This document shows, in pieces, positions 7,174 to 14,075 of a stretch of DNA of 35,557 nucleotides. The notes beneath the pieces are model-generated. The model did no database searches. It saw only the letters and a list, made by a program, of their open reading frames with translations, and was not told the DNA's origin. Source of the DNA: Motilibacter aurantiacus (GTDB lineage Bacteria > Actinomycetota > Actinomycetes > Motilibacterales > Motilibacteraceae); the NCBI RefSeq assembly GCF_011250645.1, contig NZ_JAANNO010000010.1, positions 94,378-129,934 of the forward strand, given 5' to 3'. Numbering within the stretch: the stretch's first letter is position 1; each line of letters begins with the position of its first letter. Position numbers and translations under genes: made by a program.

Positions 7174-7728
7174 ATGCGTGCCCTGCTGCAGCGTGCCCTG
7201 TCGGGGAGCGTCACCGTCGACGGCGAGGTCGTGGGGCGGCTGCCCGGCCCGGGGCTGGTCGTCCTGCTCGGGGTCGCGGTCGGGGACGACGAGCCGACCG
7301 CTCGCGCGCTGGCCGCCAAGACGTACGAGCTGCGCGTCCTGCGCGACGAGCGCAGCGCCGCCGACCTCGCCGCCCCGCTGCTCGTGATCAGCCAGTTCAC
7401 GCTGTACGCCGATACCCGCAGGGGCCGCCGGCCCAGCTGGTCCCCGGCCGCCCCCGGCCCGGTGGCCGAGCCCCTCGTCGAGGCGTACGTCGCCGAGCTG
7501 CGTTCGCGCGGCGCGCACGTGGAGACCGGCGTGTTCGGCGCGGACATGCAGGTCGCGCTGGTCAACGACGGCCCGGTGACCGTGCTGCTGGAGCTGCCCG
7601 CCCCCCGAGCGCCCCGCCCCGCGCCGCCGCCCGGCCCCTCGCGTTGGCGCAATGCCGCATTCACGCGAACCTATGGGCGCGATGCCGCATCGTCGCAGGC
7701 AGGTTCCGGCACGATGCCGCATTCATAG
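7174..7728 (+). CDS. dtd: D-aminoacyl-tRNA deacylase
   Basis: A 184-residue protein whose first ~145 residues are a complete Dtd: [20 protein letters not shown] at the N terminus, [18 protein letters not shown] (the SQFTL active-site motif) and [16 protein letters not shown] (the NxGPxT motif). Dtd hydrolyses D-amino acids from mischarged tRNAs. AAGGA lies 7 nt before the ATG. After LELPAP the frame runs on for about 40 atypical residues through the short repeats at 7652-7722; this tail is not part of the family and was probably gained when the original stop was lost. It is divergent from rsiG, an arrangement found in other actinobacteria. Confidence 0.93.
   Translation: MRALLQRALSGSVTVDGEVVGRLPGPGLVVLLGVAVGDDEPTARALAAKTYELRVLRDERSAADLAAPLLVISQFTLYADTRRGRRPSWSPAAPGPVAEPLVEAYVAELRSRGAHVETGVFGADMQVALVNDGPVTVLLELPAPRAPRPAPPPGPSRWRNAAFTRTYGRDAASSQAGSGTMPHS
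7652..7722. repeat. Three copies of ATGCCGCAT at ~30-bp spacing
   Basis: ATGCCGCAT occurs at 7652-7660, 7682-7690 and 7714-7722 (start-to-start 30 and 32 bp). Copies 1 and 3 share ATGCCGCATTCA, copies 1 and 2 share an upstream GGCGC. The core is palindromic around its centre. The array overlaps the odd C-terminal tail of dtd and lies in a convergent region, so an ordinary promoter role is unlikely. Confidence 0.75.
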
Positions 7729-7746
7729 GCGACGGCAACGGCACCG

Positions 7747-7786
7747 GTGGAGCGCGGGCCGGGCCCGGGCGCGGTCAGCGCTCCAC
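7747..7786. terminator. Convergent terminator between dtd and the sugar transferase
   Basis: GTGGAGCGC / GCGCTCCAC, a perfect 9-bp stem with a 22-nt GC-rich loop that can itself pair. It lies 19 nt after the dtd stop and 67 nt after the sugar transferase stop. No U-tract. The same stem sequence recurs at 23542-23583. Confidence 0.6.
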
Positions 7787-7852
7787 GAACCCAAGGGCCT
7801 ACGGGAACACGGGCCGCAGGCGTCGCGGCACCCGGCCGGAGGACCGCCGGCG

Positions 7853-9367
7853 TCAGTACGCCCCGGACCCCTTCATCACGGCCGCGAGCGTCTTCCACAG
7901 GATGAGCATGTCCGCGGTCATCGACCAGTTCTCGACGTAGTACAGGTCGAGCCGGACCGTGTCCTCCCAGGACAGGTCGGACCGGCCGCTGACCTGCCAG
8001 AGCCCGGTCATGCCCGGCTTGACGAGGAGCCGGCGGCGGACGTCGAACGCGTAGCGCTCCACCTCCGACGGGAGCGGGGGGCGCGGCCCGACCAGGCTCA
8101 TCTCGCCGCGCAGCACGTTGAACAGCTGGGGCAGCTCATCGAGGGAGTAGCGCCGGATGAACCGGCCGACCGGGGTGATGCGCGGGTCGGCGCGCATCTT
8201 GAACAGCACGCCGTCGTGCTCGTTCTGCTCGGCCAGGGCGGCGAGCATCTGCTCGGCGTTGACGACCATGGAGCGGAATTTGAAGACGGTGAACGCCTTT
8301 CCGTCGCGGCCCACGCGCTGCTGACGGAAGAAGACCGGCCCCTTGCTGGTGAGCTTGACGGCGAGCGCGATGGCGACGAGGACCGGCGACAGCAGCACCA
8401 CGAGGACGCTGCCGACGACCCGGTCGAAGACGCCCTTGGCCACGCGCATCGGCCCCTCGTACTGCGGGGGCTCGACGTGCAGGAGCGGCAGGCCCGCGAC
8501 GGGGCGTACGTGGACCCGCGGGCCGGCAACGTCGGTCAGCGCCGGCGCGACGACCAGGTCGGTGCCGGTGCCCTCGAGCGTCCAGCCGAGCCGGCGCAGC
8601 GCGGTCGGGGTGAGCCCGACCGACGGCACGACCGCCACCGTGTCGGCGCCGGTCGCGCGCACGGCCTCGACGACGGTGTTGAGCGAGCCCACGACGGGGA
8701 GCCCGGCCGCCTCCGCGGTGGTCACGGCGGCCGGCTCGTCCGCGCCGCCGGGCAGGCAGACGCCGACGACCTCGAACCCGGCGTACTTCTCCCGGGTCAG
8801 CTCGGCCGCCAGGTGGCGGACGTTGTCCGGGCTGCCCACCACGAGGACGCGGTGCGCCCACCCCCCGCGCCGGCGGCGCGAGTGCAGCCACTTGCGCGCG
8901 ACCCACCGCTCGAGCAGCAGGCCCGCGGTGCCGAGCGGGAACGCGACGGCGACCAGCGGCCGGGCGTACGCGGCCGACCCCAGGTAGGCGACGATCGCGA
9001 CCAGCCCGAACAGGCGCACGCTGGCGGTGACCACGCGCTTGTACTCGTCGGGGCCGGTGCCCACGACCCGTCGGTCGCGCGAGAGGTGCAGGGAGAGGCT
9101 GGACATCCAGGCGACGCCGAGCAGCACGGCGAGCCAGCGCTGGGAGACGAGGTCGTCACCGCTCGGTGGCGGTGCGTCGGACCCGGCGTCGAAGCCGACG
9201 GCGACCGCGATGGCCAGTGCGGCCGCGACCACGACCAGGTCGGCCGCCACCAGCGTGGTGCCCAGCCGCCGCAGCCAGCTCGGCCGGCCCGACACGAAGG
9301 ACGTCGCCTCGCCGGACGTGGCGGACGACCCGCCCCCCGGGGCCACGACGGGCTCGGTCTCGAGCAA
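7853..9367 (-). CDS. Polyprenyl-phosphate hexose-1-phosphate transferase (WcaJ/WbaP-like)
   Basis: A 504-residue membrane protein. The N-terminal third has hydrophobic segments (TTLVAADLVVVAAALAIAVA, ASVRLFGLVAIVAYLGSAAY, PLVAVAFPLGTAGLLLE). A Rossmann-like middle follows (HRVLVVGSPDNVRHLAAELT). The C-terminal ~200 residues are the bacterial sugar transferase domain: KGVFDRVVGSVLVVLLSPVL, PVFFRQQRVGRDGKAFTVFK with FRSM, RYSLDELPQLFNVLRGEMSL with VGPRPP, and KPGMTGLWQVSGRS. It transfers a sugar-1-phosphate to undecaprenyl phosphate to start an exopolysaccharide or glycan chain. No glycosyltransferases or export genes adjoin it, so its polymer is unknown. The start codon follows a leader containing the hairpin at 9413-9437. 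Confidence 0.94.
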   Translation of the reverse strand: MLETEPVVAPGGGSSATSGEATSFVSGRPSWLRRLGTTLVAADLVVVAAALAIAVAVGFDAGSDAPPPSGDDLVSQRWLAVLLGVAWMSSLSLHLSRDRRVVGTGPDEYKRVVTASVRLFGLVAIVAYLGSAAYARPLVAVAFPLGTAGLLLERWVARKWLHSRRRRGGWAHRVLVVGSPDNVRHLAAELTREKYAGFEVVGVCLPGGADEPAAVTTAEAAGLPVVGSLNTVVEAVRATGADTVAVVPSVGLTPTALRRLGWTLEGTGTDLVVAPALTDVAGPRVHVRPVAGLPLLHVEPPQYEGPMRVAKGVFDRVVGSVLVVLLSPVLVAIALAVKLTSKGPVFFRQQRVGRDGKAFTVFKFRSMVVNAEQMLAALAEQNEHDGVLFKMRADPRITPVGRFIRRYSLDELPQLFNVLRGEMSLVGPRPPLPSEVERYAFDVRRRLLVKPGMTGLWQVSGRSDLSWEDTVRLDLYYVENWSMTADMLILWKTLAAVMKGSGAY

Positions 9368-9412
9368 GTCCGGGAACCTCCGTCGACGCAGGGACCGGCA
9401 CGTGGGAGCCGG

Positions 9413-9437
9413 GCCTGTAGCCCGTCAGGCTACAGGC
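9413..9437. terminator. Hairpin between ygfZ and the sugar transferase gene
   Basis: GCCTGTAGCC / GGCTACAGGC, a perfect 10-bp stem with a 5-nt loop. It lies 30 nt after the ygfZ stop and 45 nt before the sugar transferase start, both on the minus strand. It probably ends the FABP-fur-ygfZ operon; a leader role for the next gene is an alternative. Confidence 0.6.
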
Positions 9438-9466
9438 GGCGTGCCGGGGGTGGAGCAGGTCCGGGC

Positions 9467-10531
9467 TCAACCCCCCGATCGAAGCGCCGTGCGGGCGGCG
9501 CGCCCGGCACCGGGCGGCTCGGGCGCGGCGGCGAGCAGCGCCGGCTCCTCCTGCGCGGCCGCCACGCCGGCGACCAGGAGCCGGGCGTCCAGCGGGACGG
9601 ACCGCTTGACCAGCGCGAGCGCGACGGGCCCGAGCTCGTGGTGCTGCACGACCGTGCCGACCGTGCCCACGGGGCGCCCGTCGGCCTCGACCTGCGCGCC
9701 GCCGGCCGGCAGCGTCTCGGCGGAGCCGTCCAGGTGCAGCAGCACGAGCCGCCGCGGCGGCCGGCCCAGGTTGTGCACGCGCGCGACCGTCTCCTGGCCG
9801 CGGTAGCAGCCCTTGTCCAGGTGGACGGCGGTCGTCAGCCACCCGGCCTCGTGCGGGATGGTGCGCTCGTCGGTGTCCACCCCGGGGCGCGGCACGCCGG
9901 CGGCGACCCGCAGCGCGTCGTACGCCCAGCGCCCTGCCAGCGGGCCGGCGCCCTGCGCGTACGCCGCGAGCTCCGCGCGCGGCACGAGCACCTCGCGCCC
10001 GCGCAGCGGAAGCGCCGGGTGCGGCAGCCAGGTCGTCAGCAGCCGCTCGTGCGGCGTCGCCACCGGCTCCCAGGCCGCCGCCCAGGCGGCGGTGACGTCC
10101 TCGACCTCGACCTCGGTCCAGAACCGCATCCGCAGCAGGTAGCCCGCGAGGGCCCCGGCGGCGCCGGGCTCCACGGTCATCCAGGTCGAGGTGCCGTCGT
10201 CGACGACGTTCGCGTGGGTCTCGACGCGCCCGTTGGGGTCCAGCACCAGCAGCTCGGTGGGCGTGCCGACCGGCAGGTCGCGCAGGAACTGGCTGGTCAG
10301 GTCGTGCAGCCAGCCCAGCCGGGCGGCGCCGGTGACGCGCACGACGCCGCGGTCGGACAGGTCGACCAGCCCGATGCCCTGCTCCAGCCGGCGCTGCTCG
10401 GCGAGCGGGTCGCCGTAGTGCCACGCGATGCGCTCGTCCGGCGGCTCGGCCGCGACCGCTCCGGGGGTGCTCAGCAGGACCGACGTCTCGACCGACATGT
10501 CCGGGGCAACCGCGCGGGGCGGCGGGGTCAT
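9467..10531 (-). CDS. ygfZ: YgfZ/GcvT-family folate-binding protein
   Basis: A 354-residue protein with the GcvT-like tripartite fold. Key motifs are LVDLSDRGVVRVTGAARLGW with LHDLTSQ near residue 55-80 and DKGCYRGQETVARVHNLG near residue 240, which is the KGCYxGQE signature of YgfZ. YgfZ uses tetrahydrofolate to support assembly or repair of iron-sulfur clusters. Its ATG overlaps the fur stop codon by 4 bp (ATGA), so the two are translationally coupled. Linkage to a Fur-type sensor and a heme-binding protein fits a metal/oxidation-related operon. Confidence 0.93.
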   Translation of the reverse strand: MTPPPRAVAPDMSVETSVLLSTPGAVAAEPPDERIAWHYGDPLAEQRRLEQGIGLVDLSDRGVVRVTGAARLGWLHDLTSQFLRDLPVGTPTELLVLDPNGRVETHANVVDDGTSTWMTVEPGAAGALAGYLLRMRFWTEVEVEDVTAAWAAAWEPVATPHERLLTTWLPHPALPLRGREVLVPRAELAAYAQGAGPLAGRWAYDALRVAAGVPRPGVDTDERTIPHEAGWLTTAVHLDKGCYRGQETVARVHNLGRPPRRLVLLHLDGSAETLPAGGAQVEADGRPVGTVGTVVQHHELGPVALALVKRSVPLDARLLVAGVAAAQEEPALLAAAPEPPGAGRAARTALRSGG

Positions 10532-10953
10532 TCCGCCGGGTCGGCGGCGGCGCAGTCGCGGCAGCGGCCGAAGATCGCGAAGTGGCTCACGTCGACCGCG
10601 AAGCCCTGCTCGCGGGCGATGCGCTTGACCAGGTCGTCGGCCACGGAGGTGTCGGCCTCGGTGACCCGCCCGCAGTCGCGGCAGACCAGGTGCAGGTGGT
10701 CGGACTCGTTGGCCGGGTGGTAGGTCGGCGCGCCGTGCCCGAGGTGGGTGTGCGTGACCAGGCCGAGCTCCTCGAGCAGCTCGAGGGTGCGGTAGACGGT
10801 GGAGACGTTGACCCCGCTGGCGGTGCGCTGCACCTCCGTGAGGACGTCCTCGGGCGTGGCGTGCCCGAGCGTGGCCACGGCCTCGAGGACCAGCTGGCGC
10901 TGCGGAGTGAGCCGGTAGCCCCGCTCCCGCAGCGTCGCCTGCCAGTCGGTCAT
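10528..10953 (-). CDS. Fur-family metal-responsive repressor
   Basis: A 141-residue protein. The N-terminal winged helix is RGYRLTPQRQLVLEAVATLG with NVSTVYRTLELLEELGLV. The dimerisation half has the metal motif SDHLHLVCRDCGRVTE, H-rich segment and a second CxxC (GRCRDC), i.e. the four-Cys structural zinc site. It represses metal uptake or detoxification genes, but sequence alone does not separate Fur, Zur and Nur. The start overlaps the FABP stop by 4 bp and the stop overlaps the ygfZ start by 4 bp, so the three are one operon. Confidence 0.92.
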   Translation of the reverse strand: MTDWQATLRERGYRLTPQRQLVLEAVATLGHATPEDVLTEVQRTASGVNVSTVYRTLELLEELGLVTHTHLGHGAPTYHPANESDHLHLVCRDCGRVTEADTSVADDLVKRIAREQGFAVDVSHFAIFGRCRDCAAADPAE

Positions 10954-11480
10954 CCGGCGGCCTTTCCCGCCCGCCCGATCGCCTCCGTCGCGCCGACCTT
11001 CTTCAGCCGCGCCGACGCGTGGGGGGACAGCGGCTGGCCGAGCGCTGCCTTGTCGTACGCCCACAGCAGGTCTCCTTCGACCAGCCCGTAGAGCCGGTGC
11101 CCGGCGGTGTGCTCCTCCGCGGAGACGGTGCGGGCCACCACGTCGGTGCGCAGCTCCAGGCGCGCGGGGTGGATCTCGCCGACGTAGACCTCGACCACGC
11201 CCGTCGGCTGGACGATGAGCGCCTCGATGAGGCTCTCCGGCTGCGGGCGCCAGTAGCCGGTCTCCACGGTGATGACGTCCCCGCGCTCGCCGTCCTCGCG
11301 CAGCTGCCAGAGCCGGCTCTCGTAGGTCAGGTAGGGGCCCCCGACGTGGTCGAAGACGACCTGCTGCCCGAACCGGGCCTCCTGCATCGTGGGGTAGCCG
11401 ATGACCCCGGCGCCCTGCCAGACGCCGAGCAGCCAGGCGACCGGGACGAGCTCGGACGGCAGGTCGGGGGTCAGCTCCAT
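10950..11480 (-). CDS. FABP-like / nitrobindin heme-binding protein
   Basis: A 176-residue beta-barrel protein. Family hallmarks are LLGVWQGAGVIGYPTM (the GxWxGxG opening strand) and a late His in LSPHASARLKKVG, which serves as the heme ligand in nitrobindins. Between them lie alternating strands such as ESRLWQLREDGERGDVITVE and ETGYWRPQPESLIEALIVQP. Members bind ferric heme and react with nitric oxide or peroxynitrite. The gene begins 16 nt after the stop of a 33-residue membrane peptide and overlaps the Fur gene. Confidence 0.88.
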   Translation of the reverse strand: MELTPDLPSELVPVAWLLGVWQGAGVIGYPTMQEARFGQQVVFDHVGGPYLTYESRLWQLREDGERGDVITVETGYWRPQPESLIEALIVQPTGVVEVYVGEIHPARLELRTDVVARTVSAEEHTAGHRLYGLVEGDLLWAYDKAALGQPLSPHASARLKKVGATEAIGRAGKAAG

Positions 11481-11496
11481 GCGCCGCCGGCCCCCG

Positions 11497-11598
11497 CTAG
11501 GCCTGGGACTTGAACAGCTTGTAGACCGCGTAGAACGCGAACCACGTGATCAGCAGCGCGGCAAGGGCCAGCAGGCCCGTATAGAAAACCTCCAGCAC
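11497..11598 (-). CDS. 33-residue single-pass membrane peptide, first gene of the FABP-fur-ygfZ operon
   Basis: On the minus strand GTG 11598 opens a 33-codon frame: VLEVFYTGLLALAAL, then LITWFAFYAVYKLF and the ending KSQA. One hydrophobic helix of about 20 residues is followed by a short Lys-containing tail, so the C terminus is probably cytoplasmic. The WFAF(Y)xVYKLFK pattern resembles tiny proteins I recall next to this operon in other actinobacteria, but that is memory, not a search. No Shine-Dalgarno is present; TAGACT ends exactly 7 nt before the GTG, the arrangement of leaderless actinobacterial genes. Function is unknown. Confidence 0.72.
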   Translation of the reverse strand: MLEVFYTGLLALAALLITWFAFYAVYKLFKSQA

Positions 11599-11605
11599 GG
11601 GCGCG

Positions 11606-11613
11606 AGTCTACT
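11606..11613. promoter_or_regulatory. Overlapping divergent -10 elements with leaderless starts
   Basis: The octamer AGTCTACT holds TAGACT on the minus strand (11611-11606, 7 nt before GTG 11598) and TCTACT on the plus strand (11608-11613, 8 nt before ATG 11622). Both genes would be transcribed from, or within a base of, their start codons. No clear -35 was seen on either side. Confidence 0.6.
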
Positions 11614-11621
11614 GTGCGGGC

Positions 11622-11993
11622 ATGCCCGAGACGTCCCGCACTCTCGTCGTCAAGGTCACCGCCGGCGCCGACGCCCCCGAGCGCTGCTCGCAGGCCTTCA
11701 CGGTGGCCGCCACCGCGGCCGCCGCGGGCGTGCCCGTGTCGCTCTGGCTCACCGGCGAGTCGGCCTGGTTCGCCCTGCCGGGCCGCGCGGCGGAGTTCAC
11801 GCTGCCGCACGCCGCCCCGCTCCCGGACCTGCTCGACGCGGTGCTCGCCGCCGGCACCGTGACCCTCTGCTCCCAGTGCGCGGCGCGGCGCGGGATGACC
11901 GGCGCCGACGTGCTCGCGGGCGTACGCATCGCCGGGGCGGCGGTGTTCGTGGAGGAGGCCCTGGCCGACGGCGCGCAGGCGCTCGTCTATTAG
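11622..11993 (+). CDS. DsrE-family small sulfur-relay-like protein
   Basis: A 123-residue protein beginning SRTLVVKVTAGADAPERCSQ and containing GVPVSLWLTGESAWFALPGR, LLDAVLAAGTVTLCSQCAAR and ADVLAGVRIAGAAVFVEEAL. These fit the DsrE/DsrF-like fold, whose members bind or relay persulfide or act as small regulators. The CSQC pair is in the position of the functional cysteines of the family. It is probably leaderless and is divergent from the FABP operon; it converges on the SseC/SseA genes through the hairpin at 12009-12047. Partner is unknown. Confidence 0.8.
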   Translation: MPETSRTLVVKVTAGADAPERCSQAFTVAATAAAAGVPVSLWLTGESAWFALPGRAAEFTLPHAAPLPDLLDAVLAAGTVTLCSQCAARRGMTGADVLAGVRIAGAAVFVEEALADGAQALVY

Positions 11994-12008
11994 CTGCCGG
12001 ACGCGAGA

Positions 12009-12047
12009 AGGTGCCCTGCTGACGATCCAGCCGTCAGCAGGGCACCT
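12009..12047. terminator. Bidirectional terminator between dsrE and sseC
   Basis: AGGTGCCCTGCTGACG / CGTCAGCAGGGCACCT, a perfect 16-bp stem with a 7-nt loop, 15 nt after the DsrE stop and 12 nt after the SseC stop. It is the strongest hairpin in the window and is positioned to end both convergent transcripts. Confidence 0.85.
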
Positions 12048-12059
12048 GCTCGGACGCGG

Positions 12060-12359
12060 TCAGGCGACGGCGACGTCCACCCGGGTGACCTCGCCGACCG
12101 TGGCCCGCACCGCGCGGTCCGTCGGCTGGGCGCCCGGAGCGAGGACGCGTACGGTCCACTCCCCCGACGCGGCGAAGAAGCGGTACTGCCCGGTGGCCGA
12201 GGTCGGGACCTCGGCGACGAACTCGCCGGACGCGTCGAGCAGCCGGACGTAGGCGCCCGCGAGCGGCGCGTCGTCGCGCGAGACGACGCCCGCGACGACG
12301 GCCTGACGGGAGAGGTCGACCCCGGAGAGGTCGAGGTCCTGAGGAGGTGCTCCGCACAT
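12060..12359 (-). CDS. sseC: SseC-type DUF1416 protein
   Basis: A 99-residue protein starting MCGAPPQDLDLSGVDLSRQA, with carboxypeptidase-regulatory-like strands AGVVSRDDAPLAGAYVRLLD and EFVAEVPTSATGQYRFFAAS. DUF1416 proteins (SseC in mycobacteria) are encoded immediately after CysA/SseA-type thiosulfate sulfurtransferases. Their exact role is unknown, thought to be in sulfur transfer. The start is 5 nt after the sseA stop with no good ribosome site, so translation is probably coupled. Confidence 0.88.
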   Translation of the reverse strand: MCGAPPQDLDLSGVDLSRQAVVAGVVSRDDAPLAGAYVRLLDASGEFVAEVPTSATGQYRFFAASGEWTVRVLAPGAQPTDRAVRATVGEVTRVDVAVA

Positions 12360-12364
12360 GGTCG

Positions 12365-13207
12365 TCAGCTGCCCGATCCGGTCTCGACCGGAACGCCGAC
12401 CAGCGAGCCGTACTCGGTCCACGACCCGTCGTAGTTCTTGACGTTCGGCTGGCCGAGCAGCTCGTGCAGCACGAACCACGTGTGCGCCGAGCGCTCGCCG
12501 ATGCGGCAGTACGCGATCGTGTCCTTGCTGGCGAGGTCGACCCCGGCCTGGACGTACAGCTCGGCGAGCTCGGCCTCGTCCTTGAACGTGCCGTCGTCGT
12601 TGGCGGTCTTCGACCACGGGATGTTCTTCGCGGTCGGGACGTGCCCCGCGACCATCGCGGACTCCTGCGGCAGGTGCGCCGGGGCGAAGAGCTTGCCGCT
12701 GAACTCGTCGGGGCTGCGCACGTCGACCAGGTTGAGGTTGCCGATGGCGGCGACGACCTCGTCGCGGAAGGCGCGGATCGAGTTGTCCGGCTCCTGCGCG
12801 GTGTAGCTGGTGGCGGGGCGCTCGACCACGTCGCTCACCAGCTCGCGGGCGTCGAGCTCCCACTTCTTGCGGCCGCCGTCCATGAGCCGGACGTCGCGGT
12901 GGCCGTAGAGCTTGAAGTACCAGTAGGCGTAGGCCGCGAACCAGTTGTTGTTGCCGCCGTAGAGGACGACCGTGTCGTCGTTGGCGATGCCCTTCTTCGA
13001 CAGCAGGGCCTCGAAGCCCTCCTTGTTGACGAAGTCGCGGCGGACCGGGTCCTGCAGGTCCTTGCGCCAGTCGATGCGGATGGCGCCCTTGATGTGGTTG
13101 CGGTCGTAGGCGGCGGTGTCCTCGTCGACCTCGACCAGCACGACCTTGGGGTCGTCCAGATGGGCCTCGACCCAGTCGGCGTCGACGAGCGCGGTCTCGC
13201 GGCTCAT
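12365..13207 (-). CDS. sseA: Thiosulfate sulfurtransferase (rhodanese)
   Basis: A 280-residue tandem rhodanese. The N-terminal inactive domain contains LVEVDEDTAAYDRNHIKGAI and TVVLYGGNNNWFAAYAYWYF. The C-terminal active domain contains LVDVRSPDEFSG and the active-site loop AYCRIGERSAHTWFVLHELL, with the catalytic Cys in CRIGERS. It moves sulfane sulfur from thiosulfate to an acceptor. A strong site (AAGGAAGAGGG) precedes the ATG. A Cys-containing leader peptide and a hairpin lie upstream (13321-13458), suggesting control by cysteine supply. The downstream partner is SseC; the sulfur-carrier gene at 13593 is close but probably has its own promoter. Confidence 0.95.
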   Translation of the reverse strand: MSRETALVDADWVEAHLDDPKVVLVEVDEDTAAYDRNHIKGAIRIDWRKDLQDPVRRDFVNKEGFEALLSKKGIANDDTVVLYGGNNNWFAAYAYWYFKLYGHRDVRLMDGGRKKWELDARELVSDVVERPATSYTAQEPDNSIRAFRDEVVAAIGNLNLVDVRSPDEFSGKLFAPAHLPQESAMVAGHVPTAKNIPWSKTANDDGTFKDEAELAELYVQAGVDLASKDTIAYCRIGERSAHTWFVLHELLGQPNVKNYDGSWTEYGSLVGVPVETGSGS

Positions 13208-13320
13208 GGATTCCCTCTTCCTTCTAGTGTTCGCTCAGGGTTGCAGACGTCCCCGGGACGGGCCTTCGATGCGGCTGCGGCCCGACGGGGGCGGGGGCTC
13301 GGTGGAACTCTGCGGAGCGC

Positions 13321-13382
13321 CCCGTGCGGCGCGGGCGCGGGAAGGGGCCGATGCGGCACCGGCTTCCCGGGGGGCGCACGGG
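13321..13382 (-). promoter_or_regulatory. Nested hairpin between leader peptide and sseA, possible attenuator
   Basis: Three nested perfect stems: CCCGTGCG/CGCACGGG (13321-13328 with 13375-13382), CGGGAAG/CTTCCCG (13338-13344 with 13363-13369) and GCCG/CGGC (13347-13350 with 13354-13357). The structure starts 1 nt after the leader peptide stop on the minus strand, so ribosome position on the leader could affect folding. No alternative antiterminator pairing was worked out. Confidence 0.5.
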
Positions 13383-13383
13383 A

Positions 13384-13458
13384 TCAGGCGCGGCGACAGA
13401 GGCTCGCCGCGACCCGACAGAGGTCGACAGCGCGCCGGCGGATCAGCAGTCCTGCCAT
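13384..13458 (-). CDS. Cysteine-containing 24-residue leader peptide upstream of sseA
   Basis: Minus-strand ATG 13458 opens a 24-codon frame that reads MAGLLIRRRAVDLCRVA and ends ASLCRRA. The Arg-rich start followed by DLCRVAxxLCRR is the pattern of the small leader peptides that precede sulfur genes in streptomycetes and other actinobacteria; Cys-coding leaders act as cysteine-responsive attenuators in mycobacteria. TAGGAT lies exactly 7 nt before the ATG, so the message is probably leaderless, which is also typical. An in-frame ATG at 13467 would overlap the -10. It lies 176 nt upstream of sseA with a nested hairpin between. Confidence 0.82.
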   Translation of the reverse strand: MAGLLIRRRAVDLCRVAASLCRRA

Positions 13459-13465
13459 GGAGGGC

Positions 13466-13471
13466 ATCCTA
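13466..13471 (-). promoter_or_regulatory. -10 element of the leader peptide/sseA transcript
   Basis: TAGGAT on the minus strand (TANNNT), 7 nt before the leader peptide ATG, placing the transcription start on the start codon. No convincing -35 is present at 16-18 bp. Confidence 0.6.
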
Positions 13472-13592
13472 GGGGGACGTCAAGATCCGGGACGGGACGT
13501 CCGCGAGCTGAGACCCCGCCGGAACGTGTCGATCACCCGTCCGCGTCACCGACCGCATCCCTGCGGCACCACCAGCCGGCGTCGCAGCCCGC

Positions 13593-13847
13593 TCACCCGC
13601 CCGCGAACGGCGGCAGCACCTCCACGACCGCGCCCTCACCGAGCGAGCGCCCCGCGGCCGCCTCCCGCGCCACGCGCTCGCCGTCGACCAGGAGGCTCGC
13701 GGCCCCCAGCACGGCCCGCAGCCGCTCCCCGTGCGTCCGCGCCACCTGCGCGAGCGCGTCCGCGACCGTCGCCGCGTCCACGACGTCCTCGGCGCGGCCG
13801 GCGGCTGCCTTCGCGGCCGCCCAGTAGCGCACCGTCACCTGGGGCAC
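13593..13847 (-). CDS. MoaD/ThiS-family ubiquitin-like sulfur carrier
   Basis: An 84-residue protein beginning VPQVTVRYWAAAKAAAGRAE and ending VVEVLPPFAGG. The C-terminal Gly-Gly is the adenylated/thiocarboxylated end of MoaD/ThiS carriers, and PPFAGG is typical of MoaD. It supplies sulfur for molybdopterin or another pathway; the rhodanese next door is a plausible sulfur donor for its activating enzyme. AGGGAGGG lies 5 nt before the GTG 13847. Whether it serves molybdopterin or another product cannot be told because no other moa or thi gene is in the window. Confidence 0.88.
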   Translation of the reverse strand: MPQVTVRYWAAAKAAAGRAEDVVDAATVADALAQVARTHGERLRAVLGAASLLVDGERVAREAAAGRSLGEGAVVEVLPPFAGG

Positions 13848-14075
13848 AAGCCCTCCCTTCCGTCGGTGGCCGAGCGCCGCGGTGCGCCGGACCGGGGCAA
13901 ACCCGCCCTGAGCTGATCGAAAGTAAAGGGGCGATGACACGCGGATGACACAAGCACCCCCTATCCTTCGGTCCAGAAACGCGGGAGCCGCATGCTCCCA
14001 GCCCACAGTGCCGTGGGGCCGGACCGGACCGAGGGGCTCGGGGTGCCACGGCATCCCGCCCGCTGGAGGTGGGAC

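Noticed and set aside
8081-9367. An exopolysaccharide cluster around the sugar transferase
   Set aside because: Neighbours are tRNA-editing, anti-sigma, folate and metal-regulation genes; no glycosyltransferase, flippase or polymerase is present.
7652-10723. Very long plus-strand open frame (over 1000 codons)
   Set aside because: It is antisense to the sugar transferase and ygfZ genes, is rich in Arg, Gly, Gln and His, and shows no recognisable domain; it arises from high GC third-position bias.
10528-10953. Assigning the Fur-family gene as Nur, Zur or Fur specifically
   Set aside because: The visible motifs define the family and its zinc site but not the sensed metal.
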